Origin: Agapanthus africanus | Taxonomy: Eukaryota; Streptophyta; Magnoliopsida; Asparagales; Amaryllidaceae | Assembly: GCA_030015575.1 (NCBI GenBank) | Contig: CM057349.1 | Coordinates: forward strand, 257,543,077 to 257,607,076 | Reading direction: 5' to 3' | DNA length: 64,000 nucleotides | In this document: positions 34,540 through 46,460 of the stretch, piece after piece | Numbering within the stretch: the first letter of the stretch is position 1 | How the letters are laid out: each line of letters starts with the position of its first letter | The notes under the pieces: generated by a model | Database searches by the model: none | Told to the model about the DNA's origin: nothing | The model's input: only the letters and a program-made list of their open reading frames with translations | Made by a program: the position numbers and the translations under genes

Positions 34540-36651
34540 TGTAAGTCCACGTTGCTCATCCCGGTTCTTACGGGGAGGCGGAAACGACGAAAAATAATGA
34601 TTTGGCGCGAGGCAACATGGACTTAAAGCACGGATCTTTGCTAAACTAGAAACTAGTAAACTACTAGAGGCTATAACTACTATGCTGTAGAAAGTATACC
34701 TCACGAAACCGGTCCTTCGGGTCTTCACTCCGCTGTCCCGCTCGTCCATCCAAGCTCCAAGTGTCGATCCGGACCTTGGGCACCTCCGCGGCCTTCTTGA
34801 GTCGAAGACGATCCACCCGAGAGATGTACACCGAGCTCCACCTCGAGCCGAGGCAACTAAGGCAAATAGATTGCAAGTCAAGAAGCCCTAGGATGTGTAG
34901 AGGAGTTGTATGGATGTGTTTGTCAAGTGGAATTCTTTTTCTCTCAACACATGAGATCAAAGGAAGAATCAAGAGGAGGAAGAAGGAGGAGCAACCATGG
35001 AAATGTTTCTCATTTCTTTTCTATGAGAGAGAATGAGAATCAACAAATGAAAAGCTTAACCAAGAGAAACACAACCATGGTTGCAATAATACGCATTTTC
35101 ATCATTACTAATCTTATCATGATAAAGTTGATGGCACTAATGACATGACCATTTTCATAACAAAATGAAAAAGAAAACCAAAGAATACTTTAGACCCTTC
35201 AAGAAGATCCAAGTCAACTTTGGTCAAACGGTCAACAAAGTCAAGATGGTCAAATGGTCAATGTAATTAGCCACAACATAATTATCAATAAAAGGATTAG
35301 TAAATAATGTCCCCGGCTCATAATGGTTTTGACCGAACCAACTGTCAAAACCTTAATGAGGCACCTCCTCCTTCTCCACTCCGCAAATCTGTTCATACAC
35401 ACCCGCATCTGCATTCCGTAGAATGCGAATGCACATAAGACAAAACAAATCCATCTGTGCAATACTAGAATCCGGCTTAAACCAAAGCCCACTAGTATTG
35501 CCAGCCCGAACAGCATACGCACACAAGTGTACGCAAGTGATCGCAGCCCTGCCGTAAAACCATACGGCCTCTACACGTTTCGCTCAATGCAGGGAAACTC
35601 TCTGTGTGGGACTCTAAAGACTCGACACTACGCTGGCAGTGGGTTTAACCACAGACCGCAAGCGGCACTAGCTGTACGTAACGGTCCTCAGGTAGATGTT
35701 GATAAGAAGGTCGATGAGGTAAACCCATCCGAACTCCTACTGAGCCTGTATGTGACAATCTCCGTACAGTCCGGTCTGTTCGTCTGATACATCGCATGGC
35801 GGGCCTAAGGGGGCGGTGAACGTCAGTCTCCTAATAGCGGTACAAGTCGTGTCGGAGTGTAGCCCAAAACACCCTGAGATAACACTGGAAACCTACCAGT
35901 ATATCTCGCTTGCCCTGGCCAAGGACTACTCGTGTAATGGCTCTCCTAGACACAGCGCGATGTCAACCCCCAATGCCGGGAGAGACGAATCCTGTCTAAC
36001 CGTCACTACCTCCAAGTGCTTCGGGACTGCACCCAACTACTACCTGTTTGCATGACTCCTTTGAGCCGTGGTAGGGTAGTAATCTAAGTACAGTGGGAAC
36101 ACACTCGAGGCGAAGTGACAGTGTCAAGTTTGCGAACTAAGCTGTACTCATGTCACCTGGGAACTGATAACTGACGATAGGTATAATACCAACCAACAGT
36201 TCCCGACGAGTCCTGTCCAGTGTACTCGTAACCTAACGAGCACCCGCATACTATCTCAAGTACGACGTACTGACGGCTATGGGACAGACCGTCTCCCCCG
36301 CTGGGATGAGAAGCGCATACGCTAGTCTACTCCGGAGTATCGATGCCCTGTCTCGATAGTCCAACGACTAGGGACCTGTATAAGGATGTGCTTATGGATT
36401 ACCCAGCCCCCACGAGTTTGAGCGCCATCACAACGCTGGTAATCAAGCAAAAATCGTAAGGGCTCTACTAATATGTATATAAGCGATATGCTAAAAGAAA
36501 CACATGCACATATTGAAGTAAAGACAAACCAAGTAGCATACTACCATTTTGAGCAAGATTGTCTATACAACTGTGAATATCCCAAGCTTCCATTAAGTAA
36601 TATACAAGCTAGTATGATACAGTAATGGCCTCTAGGGCATATACACTAACA
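34540..36651 (-). repeat. Copia-A2 3' LTR
   Basis: 2112 bp, element sense TGTTAGTGTATATGCC to GGACTTACA. It is clearly diverged from the A1 LTRs. Its TTGAC cores are reduced to a shorter, irregular cluster (about 35213-35262), and the region corresponding to the A1 minisatellite is not expanded. Confidence 0.9.
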
Positions 36652-36665
36652 ATCTCCTACTTGCA

Positions 36666-39600
36666 CTAAGGCCATGTACTGGCGTATCGAAGACCTATCA
36701 TCTCGATCAGCCGCTTGAACTGAGTCTGGGGTAGGGCCTTCGTGAGTGGATCTGCAGTGTTGTTCTCTGTATTTACTCTCTTCACCTCAATCTCCCGGCG
36801 ATCTAAGATCTTCCTGATCAGGTGGTACCGCCTCAAAATGTGCCTGGACTTCTGATGGGACCTAGGTTCCTTTGCTAAAGCTATAGCTCCGTTGTTGTCA
36901 CAATACAGCGGTATTGGATCAACAATGGTAGGAACCACCTGAAGCTCCGTGAGGAACTTCTTCATCCAGACAGCTTCCTTTGCGGCATCGCAAGCAGCTA
37001 TGTACTCCGCTTCCATAGTTGAGTCAGCAACGGTCTCCTGCTTGGAACTCTTCCAGCAAACCGCCCCTCCATTGAGGGTAAAGACATAACCCGACATGGA
37101 CTTGGAGTCATCCTTGTCACTCTGGAAGCTGGAGTCAGCAAAGGTCTCGATCTGGAGGTCTTTTCCGCCATACACCAAGAACATCTCCTTAGTCCTTCTC
37201 AGGTACTTGAGAATGTTCTTTACCGCTATCCAGTGTTTCTCCCCTGGGTCCGACTGATACCGGCTTACAATGCTCAATGCGTGTGCTACATCTGGTCTGG
37301 TACATAACATCGCATACATTATAGAGCCTACCGCAGAAGCGTAGGGTATAATAGACATGCGATCCCTTTCCAAATCAGTCTTGGGAGACATCTCTTTGGA
37401 GAGGGTGATTCTGTGACAAGCCGGTAGATTACCGCGCTTTGAATCTTCCATACTGAACCTTTTCAGTATGGTGTCGATGTACCTTGACTGTGAAAGTCCC
37501 AACATCCTCTTAGATCTATCACGATAGATCTGGATCCTTAGAATGTAGTTGGCATCGCCCAGGTCCTTCATGGAGAACCTCTGCGACAAGAATCCTTTGA
37601 TTGACTGTAGCATAGGAATATCATTTCCTATTAGGAGAATGTCATCCACGTACAAGACGAGGAATACCACAGTTCTCCCTACAATCTTACTGTAAATGCA
37701 TGGTTCATCTGGGTTTTTGATAAAGTCGAATTCTTTGACAGTATCATCAAAGCAGATGTTCCAACTCCGCGATGCTTGCTTAAGTCCATAAATGGACTTA
37801 AGCAACTTGCACACTCTACCGCTGCTCCTACTCTGAATGAATCCCTCCGGCTGATCCATATAGACGCACTCTTCCAAATTTCCATTTAGGAAAGCCGTCT
37901 TTACGTCCATCTGCCAGATTTCATAATCGTGGAAGGCAGCAATGGCAAGAAGGATCCGAATGGATTTCAGCATAGCCACTGGAGAAAAGGTCTCGTCATA
38001 GTCCAAACCAGGTCTTTGACGAAAACCCTTTGCAACAAGTCTAGCTTTATAGGTCTCAACCTGCCCATCTACACCAATCTTCTTTCTGAAGATCCATTTG
38101 CATCCTACGGATTTTACCCCTTCTGGAGCAAAGTCCAAAGTCCAAACTTTGTTGGTGTACATAGACTCCATCTCGGCCCGCATTGCATCCAGCGATTTTA
38201 CCGAGTCGCCGCTCTGAATGGCTTGCTGGAAGCTAGTAGGCTCATCATAATCCATAGTGCAATCCTCTCTATCCCCATCTATGAGAAAACCGTAGTATCT
38301 CTCGGGCGGATGAGATTGCCTACTACTCCTGCGGAGTGGCATAGGAAGGTCATGTTCTTTCGAACCCTCTGGTTCTACTAAGCTTTCAGTAATAGTTCGT
38401 GGTTCTGGAATTTCTTCCAGTTCTATTGCGCTCCCACTTATCTGATTTTCCAAAAACTCAGTTTCCAAGAAGCGGGCATGGCGAGAAACAAAAACCTTTT
38501 GTTCCTCTGCGTAATAGAAAAGATACCCCTTGGAGTTCTTTGGGTATCCCACAAACTTACACTGTACCGAACGTGCCTCGAGCTTTTCCGCATGCTGCTT
38601 TTTTACAAAAGCTGGACATCCCCATGTCTTAAAGTGTTTAAGACTGGGTTTCTTCCCACTCCACATCTGATATGGTGTGGTAGGCAATGACTTAGTAGGA
38701 ACTTGGTTCAAAAGATATGCAGCTGTTTCTAGTGCATAACTCCAGAAGGACCGCGGCAACTCAGCCTTACTCATCATGGAACGAACCATATCCAATAGGG
38801 TTCGATTCCTCCTTTCCGATACACCGTTGTGTTGTGGTGTGTATGGAGGAGTAAGCTGAGAGAGAATTCCATTCTCTTTTAAGAAGCCCAGAAACTCGGC
38901 ACTCAAGTATTCACCACCTCGATCAGATCTCAGTGTCTTGATACTTTTGCCTGTTTGTTTTTCAACTTCATTCTTGTATTCCTGAAATTTCTCAAAGGCC
39001 TTGGATTTGTGCTTCATTAAGAAGACATGCCCATACCTAGAGAAATCATCTGTGAAAGTAATGAAGTATGAATAACCACTTCGCGCATGTGTAGACATTG
39101 GACCACACACATCACTGTGTATGAGTCCCAAGAGCTCGCTCGCTCTTTCTCCGTGTCTAGTGAACGGAGTCTTTGTCATCTTTCCCATGAGACAAGATTC
39201 ACAAGCGGGATAAGACTGGTACTCGAACGGATCCAAGTATCCTTCTTTATGTAACTTTGTCAACCGTGTCTCATTAATGTGACCCAGTCTACAATGCCAT
39301 AAGAAAGCCTGATTTAATTCCGGAGACTTTCTTTTAAGTGTGTTCTGGACACTGAAGACCTGAGCTTGATTCAAAACGTATATACCGTATTTCAATGTAC
39401 CTGACCCAATCAGTACTTGATTTAGGTGGATGTTTACTACATCGCTTACAAAAGTAAAATCATATCCTTCTTTAGAAAGTAAGGATACAGATATGATATT
39501 ACAAGTCGCACCTGGTACATAAAAACAGTCACGCAGAATCAATATCTGCCCAGTTGTCAGTCCTAGATGATATTCCCCTACGGATTCAGCATACATGCTC

Positions 39601-40404
39601 ATTCCGTTAGCAACCCTGAAAGTCATATCACCTTTCCTGATAACCCTACGTTTCTCAGAGCCTGTAACGAATTACAGATATGAGATCCTGATCGGGTATC
39701 CAATACCCAGGAAGTAGGGTTAACTAACATACAGCTCTTTATTACAAACACACCCGAAGCCGAAGCCACAACATGCTTCGAATTCTGGCTACTGGCTTTG
39801 CAAGCCCTGCAATCCTTCTGTCCATGTTCATTCCCGTAACAATGGAACATCCCTCTTTTATTGCATCCATTCCCGAAAATTCTACCCTTCTCTTTCTTTC
39901 TACTTCCCTGGTTTCCTTCAGGGTAGTAGGTAGAGACTGTTGAACTAAGTCAGCATCTGACCCGTTCTTCAACGTGGTCTTCAGGTCCGAGAGCTCAAAA
40001 GAGCTGGTCTCTGCAAGGACGTTGCCCCCTACAGATGACCCGATAGCCAACCTCGCTGGAAGCAATTCGTTCGAGGTCTCATATCTTGCGATACGAGATT
40101 GCTCTCCATATAAAACTTTGTTATGGAGGAAGATAGAAGCTGAGTCCATCTTCTCGTGCTGCCTCTGGTAAAAACCATCAACTGAGGCTAACATGAGGCA
40201 CTTGGCTTTCGCACAGTCTTTTTCCGATGTCTTGTGGTTATGAATATCCGTGATAGGGGAAACTGGACCTGAGACGGCAGGGGTTGGATTAGTTAAGAGG
40301 TGTCCCAGCTTGTCATGGGCAATGGACATCTGGACAGACCTTTGCTAGTCATAACAGTCAGATTCAGTCATTTTATTATCTAGATGTAACCTAGGTGCGG
40401 TCAC
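36666..40404 (-). pseudogene. Copia gag-pol polyprotein relic (Copia-A2)
   Basis: The open part 36666-39626 covers late protease, integrase (HCRLGHINETRL; SDVCGP; RSDRGGEY; SERRN), reverse transcriptase (YVDD) and RNase H. The protease active site (DTRSGSHIC) is on a shifted frame at 39623-39850, and gag remains at 39742-40329. Damage: the initiator aligned with A1 reads GTG (40402-40404); a TAG follows within 20 codons; roughly 80 Gag residues between the QSLP motif and the zinc knuckle are missing; the first zinc-binding Cys is Met; and there are at least two frameshifts. The Arg of the protease motif is CGA here but AGA in A1. No function is expected. Confidence 0.9.
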
Positions 40405-42464
40405 TGGGTCGCTGCAATTAAGAGAGAGAGAAGAAAACACTCAGCATGATGCTATTGCAAGTTTAGATTGGTTTTTAATTTATCTAAACAGGATGACTCC
40501 CACTGTCTCTCGAATCCCTCCTCAAACCATAAAGGAAGAATTAGTCAGGATCAATCTCACCGTACAATACTTGCTTAACCGTTCAGCCAGGCCAGTGTCG
40601 GTACTTCGAGGGAGGTTTTCCAACGCTTTCGCGAAGTTCCTTAATTAAGTAACCTCTTTTCCCTGTGGGCGTAGCCCCGCTAACACCTTTCTAGACACCT
40701 ACTAGGTTTATAGCATTGATCGTTAAGTGAGAAAGTTCCCGAGGAGTAGCATATACTCACAGTAGGATCGGGATCCAAATATCATTGCGTGATAAAACTG
40801 AAGGAATCCTACCAGAATCATCACACTCCAAATGGTATCCAGCGCTAGCAAGTTTCAGTAGTTTTGAAACTCCCGATGTGGATTTTTGCCCCATGCTCTT
40901 ATGACCTTGACTAAGGCCAACAAATCATAAGTCACATGTCAAGTTCTACCCGTCGTTGTCCAGGTTGATTTGAACCCACCCGTACATATCCTTGACTATG
41001 GCCAACAAAGTAATACGACTGTCCCAAACTAACGCATTCTATCTATGCAACATATGAATACCCACCAGCTACCAAACACTGTGCCTTGACTAGGGCCAAC
41101 AAACACAACTTGAATACTGTTGAATATTCATATGAAACGACGGAGGGCTACGAATGGTTTTGGCGAAACCGTGAACGTAGTGAACTTGATATAATCGATG
41201 GAACGAGATAGCTTTTAAAAGGAGTGGTTCAAGCTCCGCGTTTAAAAAGCTGGTTTTTGAAAAGAACCGAGTGGTTTTGAAAGTGTTCCAACGACTTTTA
41301 CTTGGTTTATTTTCTTGCATTAGTTCTTTTAATGCGTCCCATCATTTAATCCTACCATTGCAGAAAACAACCAAAATATGACATACGCTTATGCCATTCG
41401 CATTCGCCACGGGGCCCCGTCATCACACGTTAGGTTACTTAACTAACGACAGAGCGGGGGCTGGGCTAGCGCAGCTGAAAAACATAAGCAACGCCTAAAT
41501 AGATATCATATATAGATATATAGCAATGATAGACATTACAGATCACAGATGAACACTTTGGATATACTAGGAATCCGCATTCCGTACAAGCCTGTAACGA
41601 AAAGCGGATTACACGGTCGCGATGAATAGCCAAACCCCACCCAAGACCCCTACGGGTGCGGCAAACTACCCGCCAAGTACCCGAAGCGAAGCAACCTCCC
41701 TCAACACCGTGAGTAGGCCACTCGGCACTTCGGGATACCCGGTAGTTTGTGCACCCCCTCCATGGGTCTATCCTAGGAGCAAAAACAGTAAAAAGAAATT
41801 ATACAATGACGGCTACAAACCCGACCCGGTTGTGCGGCCATACAAATAATATTACATCAATTTACAACTTTTACAATGAATGAAAGAAAAAGAAACTCTC
41901 ATCTCACACCCATTCCCGACTATTCATCCGCGACAATCCACCGAGTTCATATCCATAAACCATCAACATTACAGATCACAGATATGTATAACCCCCACTA
42001 ATCGACTTATAGCGATTAGTAGACGTTCAATACATATATCACATCATAGATAATATCCATTAGCCAAAGTCTACGGAATTTCGATCAAAATACGGATTTT
42101 TAATCACCCCAAAAGTCAATTTGCTCTATGGAAAATCTGGGTGGAAAAAACATGCATTAAAAATCCCAAAACATCCAAACTAAAACACTGCACAAAACCT
42201 GATCCAGTGACGAGTCAAAACCGCAGCGGAATCGCGGCAATGAGCATGTCATTGCCGCGGAACCGCGGTCGTTTGATCGATTAACTGGATCGTTTTTCTG
42301 CAGTGTTTTCACAAAACCCCGAGACGATTTTTCATATATTTTAAATCACCTTTTGAGCAGTATGAAAATCGACAGAAACTAGAGGTTTTTGCGGATGTGT
42401 TTTGCGACTTTTTTTCGATCGATGTTCTAAACACTTTGCTAACTTACTAGTTTATGTTTAGCTA
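40405..42464 (-). other. Copia-A2 leader
   Basis: Non-coding. It keeps the three-hairpin set (41080-41107, 40981-41017, 40898-40931), the nested stem-loop (41661-41757), the module shared with Athila-type elements (40586-40699) and a GC-rich hairpin (42221-42270, with GCGGCAATGA paired to TCATTGCCGC). Retention of pairing in a dead element gives useful comparative data. Confidence 0.8.
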
Positions 42465-42477
42465 GGCTTTGATACCA
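42465..42477 (-). other. Primer-binding site of Copia-A2, mutated
   Basis: In element sense it reads TGGTATCAAAGCC, one change (G to A) from the iMet site of A1 and A3. Confidence 0.9.
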
Positions 42478-42478
42478 C

Positions 42479-43689
42479 TGTAAGTCCACGTTGCTCATCC
42501 CGGTTCTTACGGGGAGGCGGAAACGAAAAAAAACAATGATTTGGCGCAAGGCAACATGGACTTAAAGCATGGATCTTTGCTAAACTAGAAACTAGTAAAC
42601 TACTAGAGGCTATAACTACTATGCTGTAGAAAGTATACCTCACGAAACCGGTCCTTCGGATCTTCACTCCTCTATCCCGCTCGACCATCCAAGCTCCAAG
42701 TGTTGATCCGGACCTTGGGCACCTCCGCGGCCTTCTCGAGTCGAAGACGATCCACCCGAGAGATGTACACCGAGCTCCACCTCGAGCCGAGGCAACTAAG
42801 GCAAAGAGATTGCTAGTCAAGAAGCTCTAGGATGTGTAGAGGAGATGTATGGATGTGTTTGTCAAGTGGAATCCTTTTTCTCTCAACACATGAGATCAAA
42901 GGAAGAATCAAGAGGAGGAAGAAGGAGGAGCAACCATGGAAATGTTTCTCATTTCTTTTCTATGAGAGAGAATGAGAATCAACAAATGAAAAGCTTAACC
43001 AAGAGAAAACACAACCATGGTTGCAATAATACTCATTTTCATCATTACTAATCTTATCATGATAAAGTTGATGGCGCTAATGACATGACCATTTTCATAA
43101 CAAAATGAAAAAGAAAACCAAAGAATACTTTAGACCCTTCAAGAAGATCCAAGTCAACTTTGGTCAAACGGTCAACAAAGTCAAGATGGTCAAATGGTCA
43201 ATGTAATTAGCCACAACATAATTATCAATAAAAGGATTAGTAAATAATGTCCCCGGCTCAAAATGGTTTTGACCGAACCAACTGTCAAAACCCTAATGAG
43301 GCACCTCCTCCTTCTCCACTCCGCAAATCTGTGCATACACACCCGCATCCGCATTCCGTAGAATGCGAATGCACATAAGACAAAACAAATCCATCTGTGC
43401 AATACTAGAATCCGGCTTAAACCAAAGTCCACTAGTATTGCCAGCCCGAACAGCATACGCACACAAGTGTACGCAAGTGATCGCAGCCCTGCCGTAAAAC
43501 CATACGTCCTCTACACGTTTCGCTCATTGCAGGGAAACTCTCTGTGTGGGACTCTAAAGACTCGACACTACGCTGGCAGTGGGTTTAACCACAGATGTCT
43601 GGCAGTGGGTTTAACCACAGACTGCAAGCGGCACTAGCTGTACGTAACGGTCCCCAGGTAGATGTCGATAAGAAGGCCGATAAGGTAAA
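42479..43689 (-). repeat. Copia-A2 5' LTR, first piece
   Basis: It begins TGTAAGTCCACG and runs to the N insertion, ending with the GTAAA target duplication (43685-43689). A direct duplication near 43575-43620 (CTGGCAGTGGGTTTAACCA twice) is absent from the other LTRs of the family and explains most of the length difference from the 3' LTR. Confidence 0.9.
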
Positions 43690-44150
43690 TGTTCATAACA
43701 GAATACTGCATTTTATACCGCCCATTCTTACGCTCGTGTGTTTATAGGTAGGTGCTTTTAATCCGTGTTTGTTATATATTTGCAGGATACAGGTTCTCAG
43801 TTCTAAAACGGTGAAATTCATGGAAAACACGACAAAATCCGGGTTCCTGCCAACCACTGAGAAAACACGGTCTCCGCTCGTCATCCGTATGTTGCCAGAT
43901 ACCAGTTTAGGAAGACAAAATGTCAAATCAATGTCACCTTCATGCACAAGGCTCAATGGCAACAACAAGTTCCAAGAAATCTACGCGGAGCTCGAGGCAA
44001 TCATGACAAAAGCACCCACAAAAGTCCACCTTTCCTCAACAGAAATTCTGGAAGAAATGTGAAAGTATTTTCATAAAATATATGTACCAGACAACAGGGG
44101 ACTGCATATCAGGGCCGTACAAGAAACACCATGCCCCAAATCCATCATAG

Positions 44151-44199
44151 GGCCGCGGATCCGCGGCCAAAGGGGGGTCTTGGCCGCGGATACGCGGCC
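44151..44199 (+). other. GC-rich hairpin in the N 5' LTR
   Basis: Arms 44151-44170 and 44180-44199 pair at 19 of 20 positions around a nine-base G-rich loop, in AT-rich surroundings. The 3' LTR has the identical structure at 50234-50282. It lies about 90 bases upstream of the TATA box. Confidence 0.8.
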
Positions 44200-44289
44200 A
44201 TGTGGGGTCCTCACTTTGTCGTCTTTTGTGGGTATTTTGGGGACTTCATATAGTATCAGAATTTGCCTCTAGGGTTTCATTTCCCTGCC

Positions 44290-44297
44290 TATAAATA
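44290..44297 (+). promoter_or_regulatory. TATA box of element N LTR
   Basis: TATAAATA in CCTGCCTATAAATACAGCAG, a strong plant TATA match. It is repeated in the 3' LTR at 50373-50380. Confidence 0.8.
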
Positions 44298-45407
44298 CAG
44301 CAGACTTGAGCAAAGCCAAGGGTCATTCTTTGTTCTCCATTCTTTTGTAGTTTTAGTTCTTTTTCTTCTTCTTCTTCATTCTTTTTCCATGAAAATTGTA
44401 GTGAGAGCTTTTTGAGTGGGAGATTAATGAAGATGAGGTTTTTGTATCATTCTCTTGTGTTTCTTCTTCCCCTTGAGATTCTTGCTTTCTCTTGATCATT
44501 CAACCTCTTCATTGAGCTTGAATGGTTAAGGGTTAGTTATTAATCTCAAGGGTCGTATTTTCTCACGGGACTAGTTCTTCATTTCACATGCGTTCTCTAC
44601 CCTTCCCTTGATCTTGCAAACTCTTGATTGAGCTTGCAAGTTTAAGGGTTGGCTATTGATCACATGCTTGTCTTGAGTTCTAGTTTCTTGTTCTTTTTAT
44701 TTGCTTATTTATTACTTGCTTTTTATTACCTTGCTTTACTTTCTTGCAATTTATATTCATGCACTTTAATTACTTGTTTGTAATCTTTTCTTTTCTTTGT
44801 TCTTTTCTTTTTGTTCTCTCTTTTTGGTTCTTTTTTGTGAATGAATGTAATTATCGTTGTTAAGAATAAATACGGTATTGTAAGTTAAGATTTTCTTTTC
44901 CCGTTATTTTCCATTGAACTCCGCCCAAACCATACGCAAGCGCTCCGTTAGGCACCCTACCATAACAAGGTAACGGTGATTCCTAACCGCGACCGGTTGC
45001 GTTCGGTTTGGCCGGAGGCGAAAGCAAGAGACAAGAACGGAAGGACAAGGGTAAATAAGCCGTATTCCACGAATACCGCGCTTAAATCCCCTAATCCACG
45101 TTGTTGCCGATTGCTTAGCTTCAATTGGTCAAGACTCGGCTCAAAGGTTTTGAGTACGGATATCTTTAGCTTACACTTTCGTATATTTTCTTAACAACTT
45201 CATACTTGCAAATAAATACACATAGGTTAGCTTGAACAAACACATATACTCATTCTTTATTGACTCGTCTAAAACAAGAACGGAAATACAACCATCTCCC
45301 TGTGGATCGACCCATACTCAACCGGCTAGCTGCATAGCGACACCGTCCTGATCGCGGTTATACTTTAGAACTTTGAACATCCGACACGCCAAAAGCGTGC
45401 GATCAAA

Positions 45408-45425
45408 TGGCGCCGTTGCCGGGGA
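45408..45425 (+). other. Primer-binding site of element N (tRNA-Asp)
   Basis: TGGCGCCGTTGCCGGGGA, two bases after the LTR, is the perfect Athila-type tRNA-Asp site. Confidence 0.95.
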
Positions 45426-46460
45426 GACGGTAGCGTATTTTCTTTCTTGTTATTCGGGTTAATATTCTTTTTGTATATAAAAAAAAATAAAAAAAAATCT
45501 TTTTGTTATTTTTGATCATTTTTGTGGGCAAGAGTGCAGATTTTTGCAGATTTGCAAACTGCGATTGTGGGGAGCAAAGTGTACGTTCAAAGTTAAGGTG
45601 ATTACGAAGTACAGTGCCAAAGATCTGGGTAGTTTGACCCGCGCAAGCGAACTTTTCAAGCTTACCGGATTTGATTCAACAGGGGTTTCCTAACCCAAAA
45701 CTTAACGGTACGTACTTTACTAACACCTTCTTCTCAAATCCGACGCTTCCAATATACTATTCTTTGCAGGATTCTTTGCAAGTTCGCTAGCAAACGCTAA
45801 AAAAATTGACTAACCCGTATTTGTTGCAGCGCCGCGCTTAAACTAAAAAACGATTGTTTGATTCTTTATAGAATTTTTGAATTGCGCATTGCATACATTA
45901 ATACGGACTTAAGGGCAAGCGAACCCCACAACATACGGTAAAGGATTTCATCACCTTTTCCGTGGCCCACAAATCACGAACTTGAGCATAACGTTTACCC
46001 GCACAAAATTTAAAAGAAACTAGACTTTAAGCCTTAAGGACTTCGCGCTCACTAGGAGAAGTTAACTGTGTTTAGAACCTTGCTTAACGGTATATTGTTT
46101 ACGGGGTGTCTAGGAAAGTGTTAACGGCGAAACCGCCAAAAGAGAAAGGGTTATTTAATTAAGGAACTTCGCGAAAGCGTTGGAAAACCTCCCCTTATCT
46201 CTGCACTTACCTGGCCTCGTGATCTGTGTATCTTGAGCCTGTTTCTCGACACAGTTTTACTTCGACAATCAAGTTCTGGAGCAGGTCTAGTTGACCTAGG
46301 TGAACCCTAGAACGATTAGGTGTGTGGTATTTTTGCGTCGTGATTGTTTTTGTCCATATTGTTTTTTATTCTTTTGTTAATATATAAACTAAAAAAAAAA
46401 AATTATCACATTCTTTTTCCCCTCCTTTTCTCTGCCTTTCTCTCTTTCTCTCTTCATATC
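45426..46460 (+). other. Element N leader
   Basis: One kilobase without a gene. It includes the Copia-A-shared module (46105-46216) and, directly after it, the AGCAGGTCTAGTTGACCTAGG tract that element G shares. It ends in a CT-rich stretch before the ORF. Confidence 0.8.
46105..46216 (+). ncRNA. Leader module shared with Copia-A (element N copy)
   Basis: The 40 bases at 46154-46193 are identical to 63400-63439 in Copia-A3. Flanking positions align too: GGTGYCTAG at the start, a small GC hairpin whose sequence differs but still pairs (GGCG/CGCC here, GGGGC/GCCCC in Copia-A), and CCTGGCC near the end. Candidate structured RNA. Confidence 0.6.

Larger units (their letters stand above)
43690..45405 (+). 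repeat. Element N 5' LTR
   Basis: TGTTCATAACAG to GCGATCA. It contains the GC-rich hairpin (44151-44199), TATA box (44290) and a T-rich stretch. The 97-codon frame at 43769 is duplicated in the 3' LTR and is LTR sequence. Confidence 0.95.

Noticed and set aside
46344-46460. Upstream extension of the element N ORF as a signal peptide
   Set aside because: The hydrophobic stretch arises from T- and CT-rich leader; ATG 46461 has the family-like N-terminus.
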